Made by a program: the position numbers and the translations under genes. Below are positions 6,334 through 13,874 of a DNA stretch of 13,999 bases, piece after piece; the stretch's first letter is position 1, and every line of letters begins with the position of its first letter. The notes beneath the pieces were generated by a model. That model searched no databases, had not been told where the DNA came from, and worked only from the letters and a program-made list of their open reading frames with translations. Origin of the DNA: Pseudomonadota bacterium (GTDB lineage: Bacteria; Pseudomonadota; Gammaproteobacteria; Burkholderiales; Nitrosomonadaceae); contig JAFEEV010000187.1 in assembly GCA_018240935.1 (NCBI GenBank), positions 1 to 13,999 of the forward strand, in the 5' to 3' direction.

Positions 6334-7638
6334 CTATTCAATCGCGCCCACGATCACCGTCACCATGCCGTCAGGCTGGATTCGCCGCTGGAATGCCTGA
6401 CGGATCTGCTCGGTGGTAACCGCTTCGACGGCTTCCAGATAATCCGTTAAATAAGTCAGCGGTAAACGATAAAAACCGATGATGGATAAAAAACCCAATA
6501 TCTTGCTGTTGCTATCGATGCGCAGCGGAAAACCGCCGATGATATTTTGCTTTGCCGCCTTCAATTCTTCCTCCGTCGGGCCATCGGCGACAAATTCCTT
6601 CAGCACTTTGTTCGTTAAGGCCAAGGCTTCTTCCGATTGTTCCTTTTTGGTTTGCAAGCCGATTTGGAACGGTCCCTGCTCTTTATAAGGGGAAAAGAAA
6701 CTGTACACGCTGTAAGCCAAACCGCGCTGCTGGCGGATTGCTTCCATCAAGCGTGAAACAAATCCGCCGCCGCCCAGGATGTGATTACCGACCAGCAGCG
6801 GAAAATAATCCGGATCGCTGCGCCGCAATCCCGGATAGGCCATTTGAATGTGGCTTTGCGTTGCCGGATGAGGAATTCTTTTGATTCCTGCCGCCGGTAT
6901 CGATACCGGCGGTATTTCCGTGCTCGATCCGCCGGCGGATAATTTCTCCGTTAATTGCTCGGCAATTGCGGCCGCTTCAGACCGGGTGACATCACCCATG
7001 ATCGCGATCACCGCGTTCTTGGCGACATAATAAGCGCGATAAAATGCCACCAGATCTTCCCGCTGCAGCCGGTTCAACGTGTCGATTTCACCCATTTCAT
7101 TGAGTCCGTAGGGATGAGAGCCGTACAGCATTTTCATCAGTTCGCGTTCGCCGATGTAATCCGGTTTCGTGCTGGATTCCTTGATACTGGCGGCGGTTCT
7201 TGCTTTTTCCCGCAACACGATATCGTGCGGAAATTCCGGCTGCTGAATAACGCGCGCCAAAATATCCAGTGCTTGCTTGCGTTCCCGCTCGCTGCTTAAG
7301 GTGCGTAAGGCAATACCGGCGCGATCGCGGTCGAAATGGCTTTTCAGTTGCGCGCCGACGTCGGCCAGCGCAGTGGCGATCTGATCTTCCGACAACCCGC
7401 CCGCGCCAAGATTCAGCACATGTTGCACCAGACTGGCGCAACCGGATTTACCGGCGGTATCCATGCCGCTGCCGGCGGCGAATTCGACACTGACATCCAA
7501 TATCGGCAGGTCATGGTTTTCAACAAAATATACACGCGCGCCGGAAGCGGTTTGCCAGGTCTGGATCGGCAATGTGGCCCAGGCCCATTGAGCATAAAAA
7601 CCAACCAGCACAATAAAAATGAATCGCTTTATTTGCAC
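6334..7638 (-). CDS. Exported M16-family protein lacking the zinc motif (non-catalytic partner subunit)
   Basis: A 434-residue M16 (pitrilysin/MPP-like) protein with a signal peptide. The start chosen is GTG at 7638. It has GGGAGG seven bases upstream, and the product begins MQIKR, a hydrophobic stretch and AWA (19-21), a good signal peptidase I site, so export to the periplasm is expected. The zinc motif HxxEH is replaced by SLVQH (69-73), so it cannot bind zinc as active M16 enzymes do. It keeps a glycine-rich LGGGGFVSRL loop (288-297) and RGLAYSV (305-311), features of the partner subunit in heterodimeric M16 proteases. An active M16 gene often sits directly upstream in proteobacteria, but here the upstream gene is ppc. 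It is followed after 11 bp by rsmD. Substrate unknown. Confidence 0.88.
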   Translation of the reverse strand: MQIKRFIFIVLVGFYAQWAWATLPIQTWQTASGARVYFVENHDLPILDVSVEFAAGSGMDTAGKSGCASLVQHVLNLGAGGLSEDQIATALADVGAQLKSHFDRDRAGIALRTLSSERERKQALDILARVIQQPEFPHDIVLREKARTAASIKESSTKPDYIGERELMKMLYGSHPYGLNEMGEIDTLNRLQREDLVAFYRAYYVAKNAVIAIMGDVTRSEAAAIAEQLTEKLSAGGSSTEIPPVSIPAAGIKRIPHPATQSHIQMAYPGLRRSDPDYFPLLVGNHILGGGGFVSRLMEAIRQQRGLAYSVYSFFSPYKEQGPFQIGLQTKKEQSEEALALTNKVLKEFVADGPTEEELKAAKQNIIGGFPLRIDSNSKILGFLSIIGFYRLPLTYLTDYLEAVEAVTTEQIRQAFQRRIQPDGMVTVIVGAIE

Positions 7639-7645
7639 CCCGATA

Positions 7646-7651
7646 CCTCCC
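7646..7651 (-). promoter_or_regulatory. Ribosome binding site deciding the M16 start
   Basis: On the minus strand GGGAGG lies seven bases before the GTG at 7638. Upstream in-frame starts (TTG at 7692, ATG at 7671) have no Shine-Dalgarno and would add a non-signal extension, so GTG is preferred. Confidence 0.75.
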
Positions 7652-7694
7652 GCACCGCGTTCACTCAGCATAAAAAAGAAAAATTCATACAAGA

Positions 7695-10490
7695 TCAGCC
7701 GCTATTGCGCAAACCGGCCGTTACCCCGTTGATGGTCAGGTGAATCGAGCGCTTGACCTCTTCGCTATCTTCCCCCGAACGGTAGCGGCGCAGCAATTCC
7801 ACCTGCAAGTGGTTGAGCGGGTCGATATACGGTGTTCTATTGCGAATGCTGCGCGCCAATGTCGGATTATCCTGCAACAATTCGGTATGGCCGGTCACGG
7901 CGAACAGCCATTTCTCGCTGCGCGCGCGCTCTTCTTGAATGCGCCTGAAAATCTGCTCCCGCAATGCTACATCCTCGACCAGCTCGGCGTAACGTGACGC
8001 GATGCCCATATCGGTCTTAGCCAGCACCATATCCATATTCGACAATAATGTCTGCATGAAGGGCCACTCCCGGTACATCTCCTGCAACAGCGCCAGTCCG
8101 TGCCCATTCTGTTCTTCATGCTTGACAAAGGCTTCCACCGCATGCCCGAAGCCATACCACCCGGGAAGCATCATCCGGCTTAAACTCCAGCTGAACACCC
8201 AAGGAATTGCACGCAGATCTTCAATCGAGTCGGAATTTTTGCGCGAAGGCGGTCTGCTGCCGATATGCAACCCGGCCATTTCGCGGATCGGCGTCGATTC
8301 CAGAAAGAATTGTTTGAATCCCGGCGTTTCATACACCAGGTCACGGTAAGCCGCAAAAGAAGCGGATGCCAGTTGCTCCATCGCGCGGTAATAGCGGCCG
8401 GCATTCACGCCCAGCGAATCATGACTGAGCAGCGTCGCCTCCATGGTCGCCGCCACCAGTGTTTCAAGGTTGCGGCGGCCAATTTCGGGTTCGGCATATT
8501 TACTGCTGATCACCTCGCCCTGCTCGGTCACGCGGATTTGACCATTCACGCTACCCGGCGGTTGCGCCAAGATACTTTGATAGCTGGGGCCGCCGCCCCG
8601 GCCCACGGTGCCGCCACGGCCGTGAAACAGGCGCAACTCAACTTTGTGCTTGGCGAAAACCTTGGTGAGCTCGATTTCGGCTTTATAAATTTCCCAATTT
8701 GACGTGATAAAACCGCCGTCCTTGTTGCTATCCGAATAACCGAGCATCACTTCCTGCACATTGCCGCGCGAATCCAGCAGCTTGCGATAATACGGCAGGG
8801 AAAACAGCTGATCCATAATGGCGCTGCAACTGCGCAAATCGGAAATGGTTTCAAATAATGGAATGATATTGAGGTGCAGTTGCGGATTTTCCCCGGCTTG
8901 CAGCAATCCGACTTGCTGTAACAGAAAGGCCACTTCCAGCACATTAATGATACCGGTCGTCATCGATATGATGTAATTCGTCATCGCGGCGCGGCCGAAG
9001 CGGCGATGAATTTCAGTCGCACATTGCAGAATGCGCAATTCGGATTGCGCCAGATCTGAGAAATCGGTGAATGAAGTCAGTACAAGGCACGGCTGGCTGA
9101 TTTCCGCCAGCAGCCAATCGATACGTTCTTCTTCGCTCAATTGCAGGTAATCTTTACGCTTGGTGTTGCGTTCGAATAGTTCGCGGACGACCTGTTCATG
9201 GATTTTGCTATGCTGGCGCATATCCAGCGGAGCCAGATGAAAACCGAATACATCCACAGCGCGGCGTAAATTGCGTACCGCACCGCGCGCAATCCAGGAG
9301 GATTTATGCTGCTTCAGCGAGTCAATGATAGTATTGAGATCACGCAAAAATTCAGCGCTGCTGGAATAAGGCGTTCTGGTTTCGGCCGGTGTGTATTGCG
9401 TGACCTGATGACCCAATTGATGCGCGGTTGCAACCAAGCGCGCGGCAATGCTGAGAAAAATCCGCCGGTACGGCTCATCCGACCGGTTAGCGATATCCGG
9501 CGCGGTTGCGGTCAATTGCTTAACTTCATCGCTGACTTGCACGATTTGTTCGGTCAAACTCATGGAACGGCCGATTTTTTGCGCAGCATCGATATAAAAA
9601 TCCAATGCTACCGACGATTGGCGCTCCACCGCGCGCAGCATGACGTCGTGCGTGACAAACGGATTGCCGTCGCGATCGCCGCCGATCCAGCTGCCGATAC
9701 GTAAAAACGAAGTCACCGGCGGAATATCATGTACTAGACGGCGCTCGAGTAAATCTTCTATTTTTGCGTAAATGTAGGGAATTTCACTCAAAAACGTGTA
9801 ACTGTAATAAGCCAGCCCGTTTTCAATTTCATCATAGACCGACAAGCGGCTTGGCCGCAGCATGCGCGTTTGCCATAAAATTTGAATGGTGGCCCGCAGT
9901 CCTTCTTCGTTGTGACGCAATTCGTTCGGTGTCAATTCGGTGAGCGCACGCTCTTTCAGCAGACGCTCGATCGCCAGCTGGCAATCCAGTATGCTGCGGC
10001 GCTGCACTTCCGTCGGATGCGCCGTGAGCACAGGTGAAACCAAGGCTTTGTTAAAAAATTCCGCCAGAACGGCGCGTTCGTTTCCGTTCGCCAGGACACG
10101 TTCCAGCGCCAGCGTCACGCTGCCTTCCTGCGGTGAAGACCCGGCGCGCAAATGCGCACGCCGCCGCCGGTTGTGATGCACATCTTCCGCGATATTGGAC
10201 AGCAGTGAAAAATAGCTGAAGCCGCGCACAACAGACAACGAATCCTTATCGCTCAAGCGGTTGAGTATCGCATCCAATTCCTCGCGCGCCTTGAGGTCCT
10301 GATCGCGATGAAAACGAATCGCGGTTTGACGTATATTCTCGACCAGCTCGAAAGCGCTATCGCCATCTTGTTCGCGTAACGTGTCTCCCAGCAAACGCCC
10401 TAGAAAACGAATATCTTCGCGTAACGGCGAGTCCTTATCACTGACTAATTTATTATTGTTACTGTTATTCCCTGAATCAGCTGCGCTCAT
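7695..10490 (-). CDS. ppc: Phosphoenolpyruvate carboxylase
   Basis: PEP carboxylase adds bicarbonate to phosphoenolpyruvate, giving oxaloacetate, the main anaplerotic supply to the TCA cycle. In an autotroph it also feeds carbon into amino-acid synthesis. The 931 residues are slightly longer than the E. coli enzyme, mainly through a polar, Asn-rich N-terminus. Conserved elements are TAHPTEVQRRS (156-166) with catalytic His158, GGDRDGNPFVT (270-280), VMLGYSDSNKDGG (581-593) and the glycine-rich FHGRGGTVGRGGGPSY (622-637). The C-terminus RNSG is a variant of the usual xNTG end, keeping the essential last glycine. The ATG at 10490 has only a weak upstream GGGT. It is transcribed away from hemC. 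The M16 gene begins 56 bp downstream and may be read from the same transcript. Confidence 0.98.
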   Translation of the reverse strand: MSAADSGNNSNNNKLVSDKDSPLREDIRFLGRLLGDTLREQDGDSAFELVENIRQTAIRFHRDQDLKAREELDAILNRLSDKDSLSVVRGFSYFSLLSNIAEDVHHNRRRRAHLRAGSSPQEGSVTLALERVLANGNERAVLAEFFNKALVSPVLTAHPTEVQRRSILDCQLAIERLLKERALTELTPNELRHNEEGLRATIQILWQTRMLRPSRLSVYDEIENGLAYYSYTFLSEIPYIYAKIEDLLERRLVHDIPPVTSFLRIGSWIGGDRDGNPFVTHDVMLRAVERQSSVALDFYIDAAQKIGRSMSLTEQIVQVSDEVKQLTATAPDIANRSDEPYRRIFLSIAARLVATAHQLGHQVTQYTPAETRTPYSSSAEFLRDLNTIIDSLKQHKSSWIARGAVRNLRRAVDVFGFHLAPLDMRQHSKIHEQVVRELFERNTKRKDYLQLSEEERIDWLLAEISQPCLVLTSFTDFSDLAQSELRILQCATEIHRRFGRAAMTNYIISMTTGIINVLEVAFLLQQVGLLQAGENPQLHLNIIPLFETISDLRSCSAIMDQLFSLPYYRKLLDSRGNVQEVMLGYSDSNKDGGFITSNWEIYKAEIELTKVFAKHKVELRLFHGRGGTVGRGGGPSYQSILAQPPGSVNGQIRVTEQGEVISSKYAEPEIGRRNLETLVAATMEATLLSHDSLGVNAGRYYRAMEQLASASFAAYRDLVYETPGFKQFFLESTPIREMAGLHIGSRPPSRKNSDSIEDLRAIPWVFSWSLSRMMLPGWYGFGHAVEAFVKHEEQNGHGLALLQEMYREWPFMQTLLSNMDMVLAKTDMGIASRYAELVEDVALREQIFRRIQEERARSEKWLFAVTGHTELLQDNPTLARSIRNRTPYIDPLNHLQVELLRRYRSGEDSEEVKRSIHLTINGVTAGLRNSG

Positions 10491-10614
10491 CGCATTACAT
10501 ACCCACGATTAAAAATGAATCCAGCATGTACCGGCAATAAGCCAAGTCACTATCGGCCATGCTAAAATGATTGTCATGCAAATTTTTTTGTAATTTTTTC
10601 ATTTTATACTATTA
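10491..10614. promoter_or_regulatory. Divergent ppc/hemC promoter region
   Basis: This 124-bp segment must hold the promoters for ppc (left) and hemC (right). The hemC side is very AT-rich, with two T runs and TATACT (10605-10610) as the best -10 match. This lies only four bases before the hemC ATG and no matching -35 is seen. On the ppc side a weak pair is visible on the minus strand: TTGCCG, 18 bases, then TTTAAT. That would give a short leader. No operator or riboswitch is recognised. Confidence 0.55.
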
Positions 10615-11571
10615 ATGCCCAATTCACTTTTATCTCCACAGAAAATCGTCATCGCATCCCGGGAGAGTTTACTCGCGATGTGGCAAGCGCAGTTCATCCA
10701 GAAATGTTTGCGCGAATTATACCCGCAAACTGAAATCAGCATACTCGGCATGACAACGCGCGGCGATCAAATTTTGGATCAGTCTTTAGCAAAGATCGGC
10801 GGAAAAGGATTGTTCATCAAGGAACTCGAGCAAGCATTGGAAGACGGGCGCGCTGACATTGCCGTGCACTCGATGAAGGACATGCCGATGAATGTGCCGG
10901 AAGGCTTTAAGCTGGCGGCCATAACGGAACGGGAAGATCCCCGCGATGCTTTCGTTTCCAATCATTATGGCAGCCTTGATGCACTGCCTGAAGGCAGCGT
11001 CGTCGGCACTTCAAGCTTGCGGCGTGAAAGCCAATTGCGCGCGCAGTTCCCGCATCTTCAAGTGCAACCCTTGCGCGGCAATGTGCAAACCCGGTTGCGC
11101 AAACTCGATGAAGGTCAGTATGCCGCGATCATTCTGGCAGCAGCCGGTTTAAAACGGCTTGGATTATCCGATCGCATCACCGCATTGCTGAATCCCGAAC
11201 AAAGCTTGCCCGCGGTAGGGCAAGGCGCCCTGGGAATCGAATGCCGGGCGGATCGCACCGACTTGGTTGAATTGATGCAACCATTGCATCACCCGGAAAC
11301 TGCCTATTGCGTCGAAGCCGAACGCGCCATGAGCCGTGTATTGGGCGGCAGTTGCCAAGTGCCGCTGGGCGCATTTGGCGAAATTATCAACGGTTCGCTG
11401 CAATTGCGCGGATTCGTGGCGCAGCCCGATGGCAGCCGTATGGTAAGCGATGCACTGAGCGGCACACCGGAAAATGGCATTGCGATGGGGCAGCAACTGG
11501 CGCAAAAGCTGATTCATAAAGGCGCCGGTGAAATCTTGGCGGCCTTGGTCCCGGCAGAAGGCTGGAAATAA
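10615..11571 (+). CDS. hemC: Hydroxymethylbilane synthase (porphobilinogen deaminase)
   Basis: HemC joins four porphobilinogen molecules into hydroxymethylbilane, the linear tetrapyrrole for heme and siroheme, in the cytoplasm. The 318-residue length is normal. Family motifs are clear: IASRESLLAMWQAQ (13-26), TTRGD (47-51), KGLFIKELE (64-72), HSMKDMP (85-91) with the catalytic Asp89, and GTSSLRR (131-137). The dipyrromethane cofactor cysteine is C247 in GGSCQVP. The ATG at 10615 fits the family N-terminus but has no Shine-Dalgarno, and a -10-like TATACT sits four bases upstream, so the mRNA may be nearly leaderless. hemD starts two bases after the stop. Confidence 0.98.
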   Translation: MPNSLLSPQKIVIASRESLLAMWQAQFIQKCLRELYPQTEISILGMTTRGDQILDQSLAKIGGKGLFIKELEQALEDGRADIAVHSMKDMPMNVPEGFKLAAITEREDPRDAFVSNHYGSLDALPEGSVVGTSSLRRESQLRAQFPHLQVQPLRGNVQTRLRKLDEGQYAAIILAAAGLKRLGLSDRITALLNPEQSLPAVGQGALGIECRADRTDLVELMQPLHHPETAYCVEAERAMSRVLGGSCQVPLGAFGEIINGSLQLRGFVAQPDGSRMVSDALSGTPENGIAMGQQLAQKLIHKGAGEILAALVPAEGWK

Positions 11572-11573
11572 CA

Positions 11574-12368
11574 TTGCCTGCCAGCACACAACTTACCGGC
11601 CTCAATATCGTGGTTACCCGTCCGGTGCATCAATCCGTTTTTCTGGCGGAGCAAATTCGCGCTCTGGGCGGTAATCCGATTTTACTTCCCGTGCTGGAAA
11701 TTGCCGATGTTCCCGATTTGGAGCCACTCAAGAATCTCATCAATCGCCTGGATGAGTTCGACTGGGCGATTTTTGTCAGTCCGAACGCCGTCAATAAAAG
11801 CATGCCGTTGATCATCCAGCAGCGCGCATGGCCCGCGCATCTCAGGATTGCCACTGTCGGCAAGGGTAGCGCGGATACCTTGAAACAATACGGCATCGAT
11901 GAGGTGCTCATTCCGGATGGTAATTCCGATAGTGAAGCGTTACTCAAGCAAGCAGCACTGCAACACATGACCGGTCAACGGGTCGTCATCTTCCGCGGCA
12001 ACGGCGGCAGGCAGCTATTGGGCGACACACTCGCACAACGCGGCGCACGGGTTGAATATGCCGAATGTTATCAACGCCGCAAACCCGATTTCGATACAGC
12101 GCCATTACTCGCCGATTGGTCGCACGGCAAAATCCATGCCGTAATCATCACGAGTAGCGAAGGGCTGCATAATTTATTTGACATAATAGGCATGCTTGGC
12201 CAACAATTGCTGAAATTGACCCCGGTTTTCACAGTTCACGAACGAATTGCTCAGACCGCCAGAGAATTAGGGCTGGAAAAAATCATAAAAGCGCCTTCCG
12301 CGGGTGATGAAGGCTTGTTGAAGGGGCTGCAAACATACTTTCAGACAACCGGAAGGCAGTACAACTGA
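11574..12368 (+). CDS. hemD: Uroporphyrinogen-III synthase
   Basis: HemD closes hydroxymethylbilane into uroporphyrinogen III while inverting ring D, the step after HemC. The family is poorly conserved, but the 264-residue length and two-lobed pattern fit. Visible are NIVVTRP (11-17), the FVSPNAV segment (67-73), the RGNGGRQLLGDTLAQRGA stretch (141-158), YAECYQR (162-168) and TSSEGLHNLF (193-202). The start is a TTG two bases after the hemC stop, with a weak GGAA six bases upstream. No in-frame ATG exists before residue 77, which would remove the first lobe, so TTG with translational coupling to hemC is the best choice. Confidence 0.94.
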   Translation: MPASTQLTGLNIVVTRPVHQSVFLAEQIRALGGNPILLPVLEIADVPDLEPLKNLINRLDEFDWAIFVSPNAVNKSMPLIIQQRAWPAHLRIATVGKGSADTLKQYGIDEVLIPDGNSDSEALLKQAALQHMTGQRVVIFRGNGGRQLLGDTLAQRGARVEYAECYQRRKPDFDTAPLLADWSHGKIHAVIITSSEGLHNLFDIIGMLGQQLLKLTPVFTVHERIAQTARELGLEKIIKAPSAGDEGLLKGLQTYFQTTGRQYN

Positions 12369-12441
12369 CTGGATGTACATGTTTTGCAATCGCGATTCAA
12401 TATATTAACAATGACGTCTCTACTGCAATGAAGGAGAATAT

Positions 12442-13617
12442 ATGAAACTGATACTCTGGCTATTGGCGCTATTTGCTGCTGCTGTAGCTGTCACCCTGGC
12501 TGCCAAAAACACAACAGGGCGCGCTCTGATAGAAATGCCGCCTTACCAATTGGAATTACCCCTGGATCAATTCATCATTGGTGCGGTTGTCGCTTTCTTT
12601 ATTTTTTATATTCTGGTCCGGTTTATCCTGGGAATTTTTGGTTTTAGTCAACGGCATCGCCATAAAAAAACGGATGAAATGCTCTTATCCGGGTTAAAAG
12701 CGTACTTGGAAGGCGACTATGTCAAATCACAAAGGAATACAGCAGTTGCATTAAAGCTAGCCGAATCTTCAACAGCCAAAGCAATTAGTGCTGTCATTGC
12801 GGCCCGCTCGGCACAAATGCTTGATGAAGTTGCAGCGCGCGATCAATATATCAATACCGCGCTTACCGAAGCACCGGATGAGAAATCGCTATGTTTGGCT
12901 GCAAAAACCGAATTCCTGTTGAAAAATGAAAATCATCAAGAAGCGCTCAATATATTACATTCGTTATACGCAGAAGGTGGTTTGCAATCCACTGCCGTGC
13001 TGCAATTAGAGCTGGAAGCGCAGCAGCAAGCAGGGAATTGGGATGCGGTTCTTGAATTGGCCGGCATATTGGCAAAACGTCAATCAGTGAATAAGGCTCT
13101 TATAAAAAAAATAAAACACGATGCGCAAATAAAAAACATCAAAAGCAAGGCTACCGATTTACAATCTTTGAATCAATATTGGCAGCAAATATCACCGCTG
13201 GATAAAATGGATAGCAAGCTTTCCGCTGCCGCCGCACGCGCCTACATCTCCCTGGGTAATTGCAATATGGCCAATAAGATTATCGAATCGAGTGTGCCGT
13301 TTAGCTGGGACGACGAATTAATCGAACTGTATTCGGAGTGTTTGGATTATCACGTCAGCAGACAAATCGAATGCGCCGAAGTTTGGCTGCGATCACAACC
13401 GAATAACGCGCATTTGCTGCTGACCTTGGGTAAGCTCTGCACGTATTGCGAGCTTTGGGGTAAAGCGCAAAATTATTTGGAAGCAAGCTTATCGGTTCAA
13501 CCTGGACAAAAAGCGCATTTTGCATTAGCGCAATTGAACGAGAAATTGGGCAAGCATGAGCTCGCTATGGATCATTACAATCAGGGGTTGCAATTAACGC
13601 TCAAGCAGCTCAATTGA
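12442..13617 (+). CDS. hemY: HemY-like inner-membrane TPR protein
   Basis: This 391-residue protein matches the proteobacterial HemY family, which is encoded beside hemCD and thought to assist late tetrapyrrole synthesis; its biochemical role is unsettled. It is not the protoporphyrinogen oxidase also called HemY in Gram-positive bacteria. Two membrane helices (about 2-21 and 43-67) enclose a short periplasmic loop, and a long cytoplasmic helical part follows. TPR-like repeats are visible around 322-352 and 357-386. The ATG at 12442 has AAGGAG five bases upstream. The usual hemX is missing between hemD and this gene; the gap is 73 bp. Parts are rich in A runs, making it more AT-rich than hemC and hemD. 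Confidence 0.9.
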   Translation: MKLILWLLALFAAAVAVTLAAKNTTGRALIEMPPYQLELPLDQFIIGAVVAFFIFYILVRFILGIFGFSQRHRHKKTDEMLLSGLKAYLEGDYVKSQRNTAVALKLAESSTAKAISAVIAARSAQMLDEVAARDQYINTALTEAPDEKSLCLAAKTEFLLKNENHQEALNILHSLYAEGGLQSTAVLQLELEAQQQAGNWDAVLELAGILAKRQSVNKALIKKIKHDAQIKNIKSKATDLQSLNQYWQQISPLDKMDSKLSAAAARAYISLGNCNMANKIIESSVPFSWDDELIELYSECLDYHVSRQIECAEVWLRSQPNNAHLLLTLGKLCTYCELWGKAQNYLEASLSVQPGQKAHFALAQLNEKLGKHELAMDHYNQGLQLTLKQLN

Positions 13618-13650
13618 AATAGTTAAGATGTAGAGAATTATTAGTGCTGC

Positions 13651-13682
13651 TGTTTACAGTATTTAAGCGAATACTGTAAACA
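13651..13682. repeat. Perfect 13-bp hairpin after hemY
   Basis: TGTTTACAGTATT (13651-13663) pairs exactly with 13670-13682 around a six-base loop. It lies 34 bp past the hemY stop and is the likely 3' end of the hemCDY transcript. No T tract follows on either strand, so it is not a canonical intrinsic terminator; it could be a factor-assisted terminator, an mRNA 3' stabiliser or a protein site. Confidence 0.75.
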
Positions 13683-13874
13683 AAAGGCACCCATGAATGA
13701 ATCTGCTCTGAACATTGCTGCGCCATGAGTTCTGGCGGCTTTATCGGATTGTTGGCAGGGGGGGCGGTAGAGCGCATCATGGAAGCAACCGGTCAATAAT
13801 CTCACCGAAGCTGCATTACATAGCGATGCCGGTATAACAGTATTACTTAATGTTTTCGCCTGCTATTCGCTTAA
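13663..13874. repeat. 11-bp inverted repeat enclosing the remnant
   Basis: TTAAGCGAATA (13663-13673) is the exact reverse complement of TATTCGCTTAA (13864-13874), so a 212-bp segment has TTAA at both outer ends. The left copy overlaps the loop and right arm of the 13-bp hairpin; the right copy abuts the GGAAACTCTG sequence. It resembles the ends of a small non-autonomous element, but could be chance or a duplicated regulatory half-site. Confidence 0.45.
13693..13874 (+). pseudogene. Possible broken ORF remnant
   Basis: An ATG at 13693 has a good Shine-Dalgarno (AAAAGG, five bases upstream), but its frame stops after 11 codons at 13726-13728 and again at 13768-13770. An overlapping frame from ATG 13725 gives 24 small and hydrophobic, glycine-rich residues ending at 13799. 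The original frame is open again from 13771 and reads NNLTEAALHSDAGITVLLNV before meeting the repeat-like sequence at 13875. This pattern suits a decayed gene with compensating frameshifts or nonsense changes, cut by an insertion. I do not recognise the protein. It may simply be non-coding DNA. Confidence 0.3.
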
